A model generated the notes under the pieces. That model saw only the letters and a list, made by a program, of their open reading frames with translations, was not told where the DNA came from and did not search any database. The translations under genes were made by a program, and so were the position numbers. Positions 36,282-48,845 of a stretch of DNA of 64,000 nucleotides are shown piece by piece. The stretch lies in the NCBI RefSeq assembly GCF_036417845.1, contig NC_090011.1:1674001-1738000 (forward strand). The letters are read 5' to 3'. This DNA comes from Apteryx mantelli. Taxonomy: Eukaryota; Chordata; Aves; Apterygiformes; Apterygidae. Within the stretch, counting starts at the first letter, position 1, and the number at the start of each line of letters is the position of its first letter.

Positions 36282-39200
36282 ATGAGGATGCATCGATGGC
36301 TTTGCGTGGTCCTCTTCTGGGCAGTATGTCCCAGTTGCGGTAAGGCCCTTCATCTGATCCTCACCTAGATACCCCCCGTAACATGGGGTGCATGGTCTTC
36401 CAGGGATGCCAGGTTGTTTCTGTTCACCCAAGCCAGGATCCTGTCTCACTCCTGTTAATCCTGTTGTTTTTTCCAGGCGGAGTCTCCCTCTCCAGTTCCC
36501 AGCAGCCAGTCGTGGGGGTGTTTGGCCAGGACATCATCTTGCCCTGCCAGTTGTCACCTCCTGTCCGCCTACGTGACATGGAGCTGCTCTGGAGGAAATA
36601 CGAACCCGAATATATAATTATACACAGCTACACGGACAGAGGAAAGCAGGAGGTGCAAGGGAGAGACTACAAGGACCGGACGGAGTTGTTCCCCGATGAG
36701 TTCATCAGGGGAAACCTCTCTCTGAAGCTGAAGAGTCTGAGGGTGAGGGAAGCTGGAAATTATCAGTGTATTGTGAAAAGTGCAGAAGGAAACCACGAGG
36801 CCCTCGCTGAGCTCCAGATTGAAGGTGAGATGCAGTTGTGGGCACTCCAGGGTCTTCTCGAGCAGCGGGCATTGCATTGCCTACATAAGCGTGGGAAGGT
36901 AGCTGCAGGTAGAGGATATAGGCCTCCATAGGAATGCATGACTTGCACAACTCAGAGTTCTCATTGACCCCCCAGAAAAAGGGCTGCAAGATTCAACACC
37001 TGATTAAGTGAAAAGGAGAAAAGTGGTCTGGGATGGGAGAGGCAACTCTGGCCAGGAGGGAAACCTCCACCATCAATCCTGCTCCATTGTTAAGAGAATA
37101 CTCCAGCAGCAGCCAAAAAAGGAGGGAGACTACAATGTGGGATAGGGGTGTCCCCAGGCACCACATTATCTGCACCCACTCTCCTCTTCCTGCAGCTACT
37201 GCACCTGTGCGCATTTCTGTGATGGGGCCTGAGGGGTCGGGGCTGGGGCTGTCCTGCAAATCTGCCGGATGGTTCCCCGAGCCCACAGTCCGCTGGGTCA
37301 CGCAGGACGAGCAGGCCCTGGCAATGGAGCCAGTGACCACCATCACACAGGACCAGCAGCAGCTCTACACCGTGGAGAGCCACATCACTGTCCCTGGAGG
37401 AAAGGATGCTGGTGAGATATGGTGCATTGTGCAAAACAGCCTGACGGGCACCAAGCAGCACTCAGCCATTGAGCTTGGAGGTGAGTTCCAACATGCAGAA
37501 ACGCAGCCAAGTGCAAGGCAGCAATAAACCCCAGCTCCTGCAGAGAGTGGAGTGCGGGGACACCAAAAAGTGACTTCCTGGGGGGGGGGTCTTCCCTGAT
37601 TAGCGTAATCTCCACAGGGCACTAATATCAGCATGCTCCCTCTCTCTCACTGTGCATGTCCAAGCCCCTTGCCGTGGAGTTTAACTTGGAGGAAATCTTC
37701 CAAAAAGACAACTTTTCTGGAAGGTTGCAAAAAGATGATCCCCCCCCTCCTTCTGTCCTTTGCAAAAGCAGAGAGCTGAGGCATGCAGGGTGCCGCATAC
37801 CAGCTGGACAGGAAGGGCAGTTTGGGTAGCCCAGGCTGCTGGTTGCTGGTCGCTGGTTGCTGGCAGCAGGCGGGATTTGGGCAGGGTGTTGCTGCAATCT
37901 CAATGATTTCCACAATTTCTCTTGGCAATGCCAGGAGACGTCTTCCCTCGTGCATCTCCCTGGCTGCCCGCCTTCTGTGTGCTGCTCGTGTTGTTCCTCC
38001 TGGCCCTTGCAGCTGGAGCATTTTTTGCTCACCGAGGTAAGGGGAAGGGAGGGTCTCGGGCTGAGGGACTGCTGGCTGCATGATCGTGGGGAGGTGCAGG
38101 GGGCAGGTCCATGCCTGGCCAGCAGTTGCATGGCTGTTGGCTGTAGGGAGCATTTCCCCACATGTGTTGTGGGGCCTGATGGCCACAGGCTGTCTCACGG
38201 TGGAAGGAGCAGGGACACGACGCATCAGCAAGGCAGTGCCCACTGTGGAGGACCCTGGGTGTCTGCTTGGCACGGTCTGCCACCTCAGGGGTGAGTGGAG
38301 GCTGTCCCAGTTTGGCCAATCCTGAAATGTCTCCGGAACTTGACCCCATCCCCTGCCCCACAAAAGCCATCCCAGAGCTTCCCGGACTAGGGCCCCTGCA
38401 CCCCCACCCTCACAGCCCCTCTCCTAACCATGCCCACCCTTTTCCTTTGCAGCTTTCTGAAGGTCACGGAGCCACCAGGGTGAGTGCTGGGTCTGGTGGG
38501 AGCTGCGGGGGCTACAGCCTTCCAGGAGGGGGGTGGGTGGAAGGTGCTTGTGGTGCCAAATCTGGATCATGCCAGCAGTTTGGGTCCATGTCCCCGCACT
38601 CGGAGCTGTGCAGGGATGCTTGGCTGGGATCAGTGTGGCACGGCCTGGTGGGTGGTACAAGGCCGTCAGGTCTCTGCCCATTCTCCATCATCCTGGGCAC
38701 ATGCGCAGGACGAGTCCGGGGACTGCCCTTCCCTCTGGGGCTGGTGGATCCCAGCATGCCCCACAGATGACAGCGCTGTCCTGCTCTCTCCACAGTGGCC
38801 ATCACCCTGGACCCAAGCCACCAGCACCCTGAACTCATCGTGTCGGAGCATGGCCAATGCGTCCAGTGCCAGCCCTCCTCGCTGGGGCCAGCTCCTCGCA
38901 TTACCGTGGGGCACCAGGGGTTTGCGTCCCAGAGGGCTTACTGGGAGGTGGAGGTGGGGGATGGGGAGGACTGGGAGTTGGGGGTGCTGAGCGAGAGCAC
39001 CAGGGCCCGGGTGAGACGAGGGGAGGTGGAGGAACGCCCCAAGGAGGGCTTCTGGGCCCTGGGGAGAGCTGGCGGACGGTACCACCCCCTCGAGGCCGAC
39101 ACACTGCTGCAGAGCCAGGAGAAGGCAGTCGTCATTGGGGTGTATCTGGATGCAGAAGCAGGGAAACTCATGTTTTATAATGTTGTCCATATGGCCCTAA

Positions 39201-39760
39201 TTACGGAAATCCCTGTGCCTGACTCAGAGACACTCTACCCCTTCCTCAGCCCCGGCCCTGCCATGGGGGGTGCCGCTGGGGATCCCCTCCGCATCTGCCC
39301 CCCCAGCGACTGGGATTTCCCACAGCAATTAGTGCTGAAGAGATCTGCCAAAGATGCCCAGAGCAAGGACACTACAGAGCATCACGACCGCGCTGCCCAG
39401 GAAGGGTGGGGAAACGATTTGGGACCGTCTTCAGCAAGTCCGACCCCCATCACCTCCTGCTCCAGTGACTGCAAGCTGCAGGAGTCCCAACAGCTGCATC
39501 CAGACCCATCCCAAAGGCCTGGAGAGCTTCAGGGTCCCCCCAATGGGGACAAAGAGGGACTGCAGCAGAAACCACCGAGAAGAAAAGCTCCTCACACCCA
39601 ACCTGGTGCTCAGAGTCAGAGCAGAAAGCCTAGGCATGGCCTCAGTAGCATTGCTCCTGGGGTCAAGACAGGCAGGCCACCCCCGCAGAGCCAGCCCCGG
39701 CTGCTGGTAAGCCCAGGTGTCTTTGGGACAAGGGACATCCCTCCCCATATGGGGAGATAA
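36282..39760 (+). CDS. Butyrophilin-like receptor, alpha type, coiled-coil exons deleted (gene 4)
   Basis: Exons: 36282-36339 signal (MRMHRWLCVVLFW); 36477-36824 IgV; 37196-37480 IgC; 37935-38036 transmembrane (ends FFAHRG); 38796-39760 B30.2 plus long tail. The four heptad exons present in gene 2 are gone: sequence runs from the intron after the membrane exon straight into the intron before the fifth heptad exon (junction near 38350). The fifth (38453-38479) keeps its splice sites but begins Ala-Phe-TGA. If it is skipped, the phase-1 membrane exon joins phase-1 B30.2 in frame and gives about 585 aa with no coiled coil. If it is included, the protein ends two residues past the membrane exon as a short-tailed V-C receptor. 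B30.2 is intact (YWEVEVGD, LYPFLSPG), with the same long basic tail as gene 2. An acceptor at 36261-36262 precedes the start. Confidence 0.72.
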
Positions 39761-40661
39761 ATGCAGTGGGGAGGGGGGGCAGCGGGTGGACAGGGCTGCT
39801 GGCGAGGGGATGTGCAGTGCCCAGGACTAAATCTGGGGTGCCCCACAACCATTTGCAAGCCTTTGAGTAGGAAATTTTAAAAGCTTCTTTCCACTTGCAA
39901 TTCCCAAATACAGCAATCCTTTCTGCACCTTCCTATGCCTCTTGTGTCTCACTGAACCTCTCCCCACGGCTTCTGTCAGGAGTTTTCCTGCACATCTCCC
40001 CAGGTCTGCGTGCATGAGGCTGTATGTCCCTGTGCCCACAGCAGCTCCGCGCACCACGTGCACCATGTGCAGAGCCCTGTCCACCTGACTTAGTTTAGTG
40101 GGTGCTACAAACACATCTTGGAGCATGCCACAGGCACAGGCTGAGGGTCGGGGTGTCGTGCAGACCTGCAGGTTTCCCAGGATGATCCTTTATCCATGTG
40201 GCCAGCAACGCTTCTGTCATGAGCTCACGGGGAGACGGTCACCCCATCCTCCCAAGGGGAAATCCAGCACTGCCCCTGCATGTCCCCAGAGCTCTTCCCT
40301 CCCCTCACGGCCTTGCAGTGGAGCAGGACCTCATTGCAGCATCCGCCTGCACTGGAACAAACCCCAGTGTGCCACTTCAGCAGGTTGGGGGCAAGGGCCT
40401 CACCCTGACCCCTGTCCCTCACCAGCCCCAGCCTGATACAGGTGCAGATGATGCCACAGGCAGGAGGGAGGGCGGCTGCAGCCTGGGAAGGGGAAACAGG
40501 AGAGCAGAGGCAAAGCAGAGACTTTGCCTGCACTAAGAGCATCTGAAACTATTTCGAGCCAACCCTGCACCTCCACCTTGTCTGTCCAGGCCTCACATTT
40601 TGCTGTTTCTGGCCTCATCGCCACAGCTCTTCGTAGGACTTAGAAACCCCTCACTGCTTTC

Positions 40662-42180
40662 ACAGAATCACAGAATGGTTGAAGTTGGAAGGGACCTCTG
40701 GAGATCATCTAGTCCAACCCCCCTGCTCAAGCAGGGTCACCTAGAGCACATTGCACAGGATCACATCCAGGCGGGTTTTGAATATCGCCAGAGAAGGAGA
40801 CTCCACAACCTCTCTGGGCAACCTGTTCCAGTGCTCTGTCACCCTCACAGCAAAGTTTTTCCTCATGTTCAGATGGAATTGTCTGTGTTTCAGTTTGTGC
40901 CCGTTGCCTCGTGTCCTGTTGCTGGGCACCACTGAAAAGAGTCTGGCCCCATCCTCTTGACACCCTCCCTTCAGATACTTGTACACATTAATAAGATCTC
41001 CTCTCAGCCTTCTCTTCTCCAGGCTAAACAGGCCCAGCTCTCTCAGCCTTTCCTCATAAGAGAGATGCTCCAGTCCCCTAATCATCTTTGTAGCCCTTCA
41101 CTGGACTTGCTCCAGTAGTGCCACATCTCTCTTGTCCTGGGGAGCCCAGACCTGGACACAGTACTCCAGATGAGGCCTCACCAGGGCTGAGTAGAGGGGG
41201 AGAATCACCTCCCTCCACCTGCTGGCAACACTCTTCCTCATGCAGCCCAGAATACCATTGGGTATCGGGCATCGGGTGGCATCCGTGGGGGGCAGGAGAT
41301 CTGCAGGCAGCACATGCAAGGGGTCTTCTGCCAGCATGCCTCAGGGAGAGGTGGGCAGTGCCTGCAGGGCTGCCGGGAGGGACTGCAGGTGCTAAAGACC
41401 CTCTTTTCATTTCAGAGAGAGCCACCGAAGAGCTGGGTAAGAGCCAATGCTTTGTGGCCTTCTCTACGGGGTCTCCTGCACACATTCGTGCACCTCCAAA
41501 CCAGCACGGACCAGTCCCAGACCTGGACACAGTACTCCAGATGTGGCCTCACCAGGGCTGAGGAGAGGGGGAGAATCACCTCCCTCCACCTGCTGGCAAC
41601 ACTGTTCCTGATGCACCCTAGGACACCATTGGCCTTCTTGGCTACAAGGGCACATTGCTGCCTCATGGCCAACTTGTCCACCAGGACCCCCAGGTCTTTC
41701 TCTGCAGAGCTGCTTTCCAGCAGGTCAACCCCCAACCTGTACTGGGGCATGGGGTTATTCCTCCCTAGGTGCAGGACCCTGCACTTCCCTTTGTTGAACT
41801 TCAGGAGGTTCCTCTCCGCCCACCTCTCCAGCCTGTCCAGGTCTCTCTGAATGGCAGCACAGCCCTCTGGTGTATCAGCCACTCCTCCCAGTTTGGTATC
41901 GTCAGCAAACTTGATGAGGGTGCACTCTGTGCCTTCATCCAGTTGAACAAGACTGGACCCAGTACTGACCCCTGGGGGACACCGCTAGCTACAGCCCTCC
42001 AACTAGACTCTGCACTGCTGATCACAACCCTCGGAGCTCTGCCATTCAGCCAGTTCTCAAGCCATCTCACTGTCCACTCATCCAGCCCACACTTCCTGAG
42101 CTTCCCTATGAGGATGTTATGGAAGACAGTGTCAAAAGCCTTGCTGAAGTCAAGGTAGACAACATTCACTGCTCTCCCAC
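40662..42180 (-). mobile_element. CR1 LINE with internal host-gene insert (junction 3)
   Basis: Same insertion as at 19765, with the same CTGCTTTC duplication (40654-40661, 42181-42188). It is longer than its two sisters (1519 versus about 1177 bp) because a piece of BTN-like gene lies inside it at about 41270-41500 and the CR1 text on both sides overlaps by about 120 bp (41145-41261 repeated at 41515-41630). The reverse transcriptase part ([19 protein letters not shown]) has a small deletion after VLFN. It reads LEYCVQVW, a sense codon where the other two copies have TAG. Confidence 0.9.
41270..41500 (+). other. BTN-like heptad exon with flanking introns, inserted in CR1
   Basis: About 230 bp closely matching gene 2 at about 17097-17330, including the 21-bp heptad exon (41416-41436, encoding ERATEELG in phase 1) with an intact TTTCAG acceptor and GTAAGAG donor. 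It lies in the + orientation within the CR1 at 40662-42180, about 1.5 kb downstream of gene 4, which itself lacks this exon. Isolated like this it is unlikely to be spliced into any product. Confidence 0.8.
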
Positions 42181-42925
42181 CTGCTTTCTCGCACCCCTTG
42201 GCCTTTTGGCTGCAACTTCCACCACAGCCCTTGCTTGCTGCATGGATAAAGCATCATCCTGGGAAACCTGCAGGTCTGCACAACACCCCAACGCTCAGCC
42301 TGTGCCTGTGGCATGCTCCAAGATGTGTTTGTAGCACCCACTAAACTAAGTCAGGGGGACAGGGCTCTGCACATGGAGCACGTGGTGCACGGGACTGCTG
42401 TGGGCACAGGGACATACAGCCTCATGCACGCAGACCTGGGGAGATGTGCAGGAAAACTCCTGACAGAAGCCGTGGGGAGAGGTTCAGTGAGACACAAGAG
42501 GCATAGGAAGGTGCAGAAAGGATTGCTGTATTTGGGAATTGCAAGTGGAAAGAAGCTTTCAAACTTTCCTACTCAAAGGCTTGCAAATGGTTGTGGGGCA
42601 CCCCAGATTTAGTCCTGGGCACTGCACATCCCCTCGCCAGCAGCCCTGTCCACCCGCTGCCCCCCCTCCCCACTGCATTTATCTCCCCACATGGGGAGGG
42701 ATGTCCCTTGTCCCAAAGACACCTGGCCTCACCAGCAGCCGGGGCTGGCTCTGCGGGGGTGGCCTGCCTGTCTTGACTCCAGGAGCAATGCTACTGAGGC
42801 CATGCCTAGCCTTTGCTCTCTGACTCTGGGCACCTGGTGGGGTGCAAGGAGCTTTTCTCCTCAGTGGTTTCTGCTGCAGTCCCATCCTTGTCCCCATTGG
42901 GGGGACCCCGAAGCTCCCCAGGCCT

Positions 42926-45900
42926 TTAGGATGGGCCTGGGTGTGGCTGTTGGGACTCCTGCAGCTCGCAGTCACTGGAGGAGGAGGTGATGGGGGTCGG
43001 ACTTGCTGAAGGTGGGACCAAATCGTATCCCCACCCTTCCTGGGCAGCGCGGTCGTGATGCTCAGTAGTGTCCTTGCTCTGGGCATCTTTGGCAGATCTC
43101 TTCAGCACTAATTGCTGTGGAAAATCCCAGTCACTGGGGGGGCAGATGCGGAGGGGATCCCCAGCGGCACCCCCCATGGCAGGGCCGGGGCTGAGGAAGG
43201 GGTAGAGAGTCTCCAAGTCAGGCACGGGGATTTCCACAATCGGGGCCATTCCGGCAACATTATAAAACATGAGTTTCCCTGCTTCTCCATCCAGATACAC
43301 CCCAATGATGACTGCCTTCTCCTGGCTCTGCAGCAGTGTGTCGGCCTTGAGGGGGTGGTACCGTCCGCCAGCTCTCCCCAGGGCCCAGAAGCCCTCCTTG
43401 GGGCGTTCCTCCACCTCCCCTCGTCTCACCCGGGCCCTGGTGCTCTCGCTCAGCACCCCCAGCTCCCAGTCCTCCCCATCCCCCACCTCCACCTCCCAGT
43501 AAGCCCTCTGGGATGCAAACCCCTGGTGCCCCACGGCAATGCAGGGGGCTGGCCCCAGTGAGGAGGGCCGGCACTGGACACGTTGGCCTTGCTCTGAGAC
43601 GATGAGCTCAGGGTGCTGGTGGCTTGGGTCCAGGGTGATGGCCACTGTGGAGAGAGTAGGACAGTGCTGTCATCCGTGGGACATGCTGGGATCCACCAGC
43701 CCCAGAGGGAAGGGCAGATCCCAGCTTTGTGCTGCTCATGTGCCCCAGGTGATGGAGAGTGGGCAGAGACCTGATGCCACCTCGTGCCACCGACAAGGTC
43801 ATGCTATGCTGATCTCAGTCAAGCATCCCCGCACAGCTCCGAGCGCGGGGAGACAGATACAAGCTGCCAGCGTGACCCAGATTTGGCACCACAAGCACCT
43901 TCCACCCACCCCTCTCCCAGGAGATGCCACCCCCTGCAGCTCCCACCAGAGCCAGCACTCACCCTGGTAGCTCCACACCCTTCGGAAAGCTGCAAAGGAA
44001 AAGGGTGGGCATGGTTAGGAGAGGGGCTGTGAGGGTTGGGGGTGTAGGGGTCCCGGTTCAGGAAGCTCTGGGATGGCTTTTGTGGGGCAGGGGATGATGG
44101 GAAATGCCCCGTGTTGCCAAGGCCAGGCCCCTCCCTGGGTCTGCGGGTACCCAGGCACCTCCTGGGCGACAGTCACACCCAGGCATGGCCAAGGGGTTGG
44201 GCAGGAGGTAGGAAACAGCGCTGGGGTGCAGGGTACGCACGTGGGTGCAGGAGACTCCTTGGAGAAGGCCACAAAGCATCGGCTCTTACCCAGCTCTTCA
44301 ATGGCTCCCTCTGAAATGAAAAGAGGGTCTTTAGCACCTGCAATCCCTCCTGGCAGCCCTGCGGGCACTGCCCATCCCTCCTCAAAGCACGCTGGCAGGA
44401 GGCCCCTTGTCCGTGCTGCCTGCAGCCCTCCTTCACCCCTCGGATACCACCCGATGCCTCTTGGACCTCTCTGGGCACATCCCCACCTGGCTGCCCCCGG
44501 TCTTGAGCTGTGGCAACAGCTTGGAGGGGACCTGGAGCCACCAGATCCCCCCATGCACTCTGCTCCCCACAGCCAGAAGCTCCCCCCAATCTGTCCTTCA
44601 CTGTGGTCCAGGATGGCTTTTCACCATGGGGACACTGTGCCCAGCCCTGAGCTGCCTGGGGCCCTCTGGCCCTCGTCCCAAGCTGCTGAGCCCTGCTCTG
44701 GCAATCCTGGGAGGCTGTGCTGAGTGAGGACAACTCATCTTGCACGAGGGCTCTGGGAAAGCAGCCTCAGTTCCCCCCTTGCTCTCAACCTCGGTGAGTG
44801 CTACGGGTGCTGTGCCGTGGGGCAGATGGCAGGGGCAGAGTGGACAAGCTGGAAAAGTGCCTGGGGCTCTGTGTGGTGTTGTGCGTGAGCCTCCTCTCTG
44901 GGGGCTGATCCCCGGTCAACCTCCACCCATGGGAGCCTGCAGGAGGTGTTCAGCCTTGCTGGGGGTTCAGCAGGATCCCACCCCATGCTTTTTTGGCAGC
45001 TCCCCTTTTCCTTCTCTGCAGAGCTCACCTTTACTCCTCCGAAGTTCTGTGTTCTCTGGAAGGGAAGAGAAGGAGATATGAGGGGCATGGCCACAAGCCA
45101 GGGTTGCTCCCCTGGTGGGGCAGCACATTGGGCACCAAGGTGCTTCTCTTCTCAGGTGGGGACCTGAGCTGGGCATTGCCCTGACCCCATCCCTGAGAGC
45201 TGGCATAGCCAGGGGACCATTACATCTCTCCCCGAGGAGGAGCAGACCCACCAGCACCCAGGGGCACTCCCAGTACCTGCTTCCATGATTTTCAGCAGTG
45301 CATCTGCAAGAGGAAGAAGGAGGTGTTGTCTGTAGAGCAGAGCCCCTGGGACAGGTGCCACATGCGTGCCATGCGAGGGCTGTGCAGGCACCCCACAGCC
45401 TGCCCCACATGGGGTCAGAGGTGCCCCCCAGTGCCTTGGGGTAATCCCCAGGGTCTGCAGAGCCCAATGCAGCTGGAGGTGCTGGAGCATGTTGCCGGGG
45501 TGGCCCCATGGCCAGACCCTGCCCATGGTGCAGAGGGGCTCGTGGCACCCTCGCTGGCCATGCCACCCCCCCAGTGTGATCACCCGTTCCGCAGCGAGGG
45601 GTCTGGGCAGATGCAGCTCAGCTCCCTGCATGGCACTGGCACTGCTGGCCTCACATGGAGCACGAGGAGGTACGAGGCATGGTGGGAGGCACAGGACACC
45701 TACCCTTGTCCAGGAGAACTGCCTCCTGCTCCGCTTTCCTGCCGGCTGCCTTCCTCTTGGCTGCAGAGGAGCAAGAGATGTCCCATCAGATGGCACAAAG
45801 CCTGGAGCAGCAGGTCACTCCTGCAGGACTCATCCCTGCATCCAGCAGGCAGGATGCTGCCACCCCCCTGACCAGGGACCACCAAGCTGGGCTCTTGGTG

Positions 45901-48067
45901 GGCACCTGGTGTGTCCCATGGGATGGGACAGGGCATGGGGCCAAGCACCAGAGACATTTCAGGGTTGGCCAAACTGGGACAGCCTCCACTCACCCTTGAG
46001 GTGGCAGATCATGCCAAGCAGACACCCAGGGTCCTCCACAGTGGGCACTGCCTTGTGATGTGTGGTGTTCCTACTCCCTCCACCATGAGACAGCCTGGGG
46101 CCATCAGGCCCCACAACACATGTGGGGAAATGCTTCCCATGGCCAACAGCCATGCAAGCTCTGGCCACGCATGGACCTGCCCCCTGCACCTCCCCACGAT
46201 CATGCAGCCAGCAGTCCCTCAGCCCGAGACCCTTCCTTCCCCTTACCTCGGTGAGCAAAAAATGCTCCAGCTGCAAGGGCCAGGAGGAACAACACGAGCA
46301 GCACACAGAAGGCGGGCAGCCAGGGAGATGCACGAGGGAAGATGTCTCCTGGCATTGCCAAGAGAAATTACGGAAATCATTGATATTGCAGCGACACCCT
46401 GCCCAAATCCCTCCTGCTGCCAGCAACCAGCAAACAGCAGCCTGGGCTACCCACGTTGCCCATCCCGTTCAGCTGGCATGTGGCATCTGCAAGAGAAGTG
46501 TCTGTCCCCACCCCCCGCACTCCAAGAAGTCACTTTTTGGTATCCCCCGCACTCCCTTCTCTGCAGGAGATGGGGTTTATCACTGCCCCATCCTCCCTAC
46601 AGCTGTGTTTCTGCAACTCGAGACCCACCTCCAAGCTCAACAGCCGAGCGCTGCTCGGTGCCCGTCAGGCTGTTTTGCACGACACAGAGTATTTTGTCAG
46701 TGTCCTTTCCTCCGGGGACAGTGATGTGGCTCTCCACAGTGTAGAGCTGCTGCTGGTCCTGCGTGATGGTGGTCACTGGCTCCATTGCCAGGGCCTGCCC
46801 GTCCTGCATGACCCAGCGGACCGTGGGCTCGGGGAACCATCCGGCGGATTTGCAGGACAGCCCCAGCCCTGACCCCTCGGGCCTCGTGACATGTAAGTAA
46901 ACCAGGGCTACAGCTGCAGGGACAGACAAGGAAAATATCCTGTGGCTCAGTGGGGATGGCAGCCCTGTCCCACCCTCAGCACACCCAGGGTCCTCATCCT
47001 TCATCAGTAAGCACCTGCACCCCAGCAGCTGATCCAGAGGGCAAAGATCGAGGTGTCGGCCAAGCATGCCCTCCAGATCCCTGTCTGGGAGGCTATTAAG
47101 TGGTGCACGACTGGTCCCATTGCTGCACACATCCTGCCCTTGCCAGCATGGGCTCTGCCCTGCCTCCCAAGCAAGGGGCTGATGAGCATCCTGAGAGGAT
47201 GCAGCCTCTGCCAGTACCCTGCAAGGATGCAGGCTCCGCAGGCATCCCGCAAGGATGCAACCTCGATGAGAATCCTGCAGGGATGCAGATCCCACCTCAG
47301 CCTGCCACCCATGGACCACCGTCTGTGGCATGTACACCCCGTCTCAGAGGAGACCCTTGCACTTCCACGGCCCTCGCCTCACCTTCTACTTGGAGCACAG
47401 CAATGGCTTCCAAGTTTCTTTGCTGACTTCCCACAAAGCACTGGTAGCTCCCTGCATCCTCTATGCGAAGGCTCCTCAGCTTCAGAGAGACATTCCCACG
47501 GCTGAACTCCTGGGGGAAGAGCTCGGTCCGGCCCTCGTAGCCTTTCCCCGGCATCTCCTGAGCTCCTTCCCCACCGTGGTGGTGGACACTGACAGTCCTG
47601 AGGCCATACTTCCTCCAGCGCACCTCCAGGCTGGGCAGGGGGGCCGGTGGGGAGAGTTGGCAGGGTATCACCACATCCTGGCCCAGCTCCCCCACCACGG
47701 GCAGCAGGGAGGTGGACAGTGAGATCTCCGCTGCAACAAACAACCGTGAGAGACCATGATATGGGGGGAAGGCGGAGAGGGGGTCAGACCCCACCAGGAC
47801 ACAGTGGGAAGAAGCAGGGGTAATAGGGTGGCCAAGCCAGGGTCCACACGCACAGCCCATGCACCGTGCCTGGAGGCAAGGAAGGAGCCATGCACTCTGA
47901 GTGGCAGCTGGCAAAAAAGAAGAGGTGAGGGAGAGCGAGGTGGGGAAATGCACAGGATTACCAGAGCCGGGACGTGGTGCCAGGAGGGACAGTCCCAGGC
48001 TGAGCATGCAGAGTATCCCTTGCGTCGCCAGGTCATTGCTCGGGGGAGCTGCAGGGTGGGAGCCCAT
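42926..48067 (-). CDS. Butyrophilin-like receptor, beta-type IgV (gene 5), complete
   Basis: Predicted 572 aa. Exons: 47962-48067 signal (MGSHPAAPPSN...); 47383-47730 IgV; 46629-46913 IgC; 46247-46348 transmembrane; 45704-45760, 45277-45303, 45029-45055, 44290-44310 and 43963-43989 heptads; 42926-43644 B30.2. All introns are GT-AG, phase 1, with no internal stop. IgV matches gene 1 nearly residue for residue; IgC has VRWVMQDG where the others have VTQ. The heptads vary most here (AKRKAAGRKAEQEAVLL, EGAIEELG, AFRRVWSYQG). The B30.2 tail runs past the stop codon used by genes 1 and 3 (CELQESQQPHPGPS then TAA), about 14 residues longer. It lies tail to tail with gene 4 and divergent from gene 6. 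Confidence 0.88.
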
Positions 48068-48689
48068 GCTGAGGCCGATGAGACTGTGACATTTGGGTGA
48101 TGGGGCAATATCCACTTGGAAGGGAGGTTCAGCTTCCTTCCATGCCTGCGGGGACACTCCAAAGAGCACCCGAAGCAAGGGGGCCTCGCTCTCAGCACTG
48201 GGGCACTTTCGGGGAGGAGAACCCAAAGCACCAGCAGGCACTCAGCAGGGACCTGAGGTCTTCTCCACGGGAGCCAGGATCCTGCTGTCTGCCCAGGCTC
48301 TGCCGGGCTCTTCACCGGAACAGCATTGCACCTGGTCTTGGACTCTGACCCTGGCACAGCACCAGGAAATACCAGCACCAACGTTTCTTGCCGGCACTTC
48401 CTTGCACATCCCAGGATCAGAGGGCAAAGGGAGCAAGACAAGGCCAGACCCACCAGCTGGCACCAGAGGAAAGCAGAGCCAAAAAGGGCTACTTTGTCTG
48501 TCTGTTCTTTTCTTGAGCAGAAAATGGCTCAGACTGCCCTCTCAGCCTGATGCATTTGCTAGGCTGGCAAATTCCCACCATCGTCTAACCCACAAATCTT
48601 TGCCAGGAGCTCTGCTCCTTGCTGCCTGGAGCAAGGAGCTCTCACAGAGCAACGAGGGACCTCTGGAAATAGGGAGAGGGATGGGTGCC

Positions 48690-48845
48690 AGCACCCAGCA
48701 TGAGGACCAATGCACCTTGCAATGCAAGAGCCAACAGCCAGCACAGGGACCAATGCATCCTGCAGTGCAAGAGCCTGCACCTGGGATATGGGCGGATGCA
48801 CCCCGCAGTGCAAGAGCCAGCTCCCAACACAAGGACCAATGCACC
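48690..48845. repeat. Minisatellite, unit 3 (shortest)
   Basis: About three units of the same about 45-bp degenerate repeat as at 7300 and 27780. Confidence 0.65.

Larger units (their letters stand above)
39761..42925. repeat. Tail-to-tail palindrome junction 3
   Basis: Inverted 3' flanks of genes 4 and 5: 39761 to about 40200 pairs with about 42240-42690, the inversion continuing into both B30.2 exons. The spacer is at about 40200-40653; the CR1 at 40662-42180 interrupts it. Confidence 0.8.
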
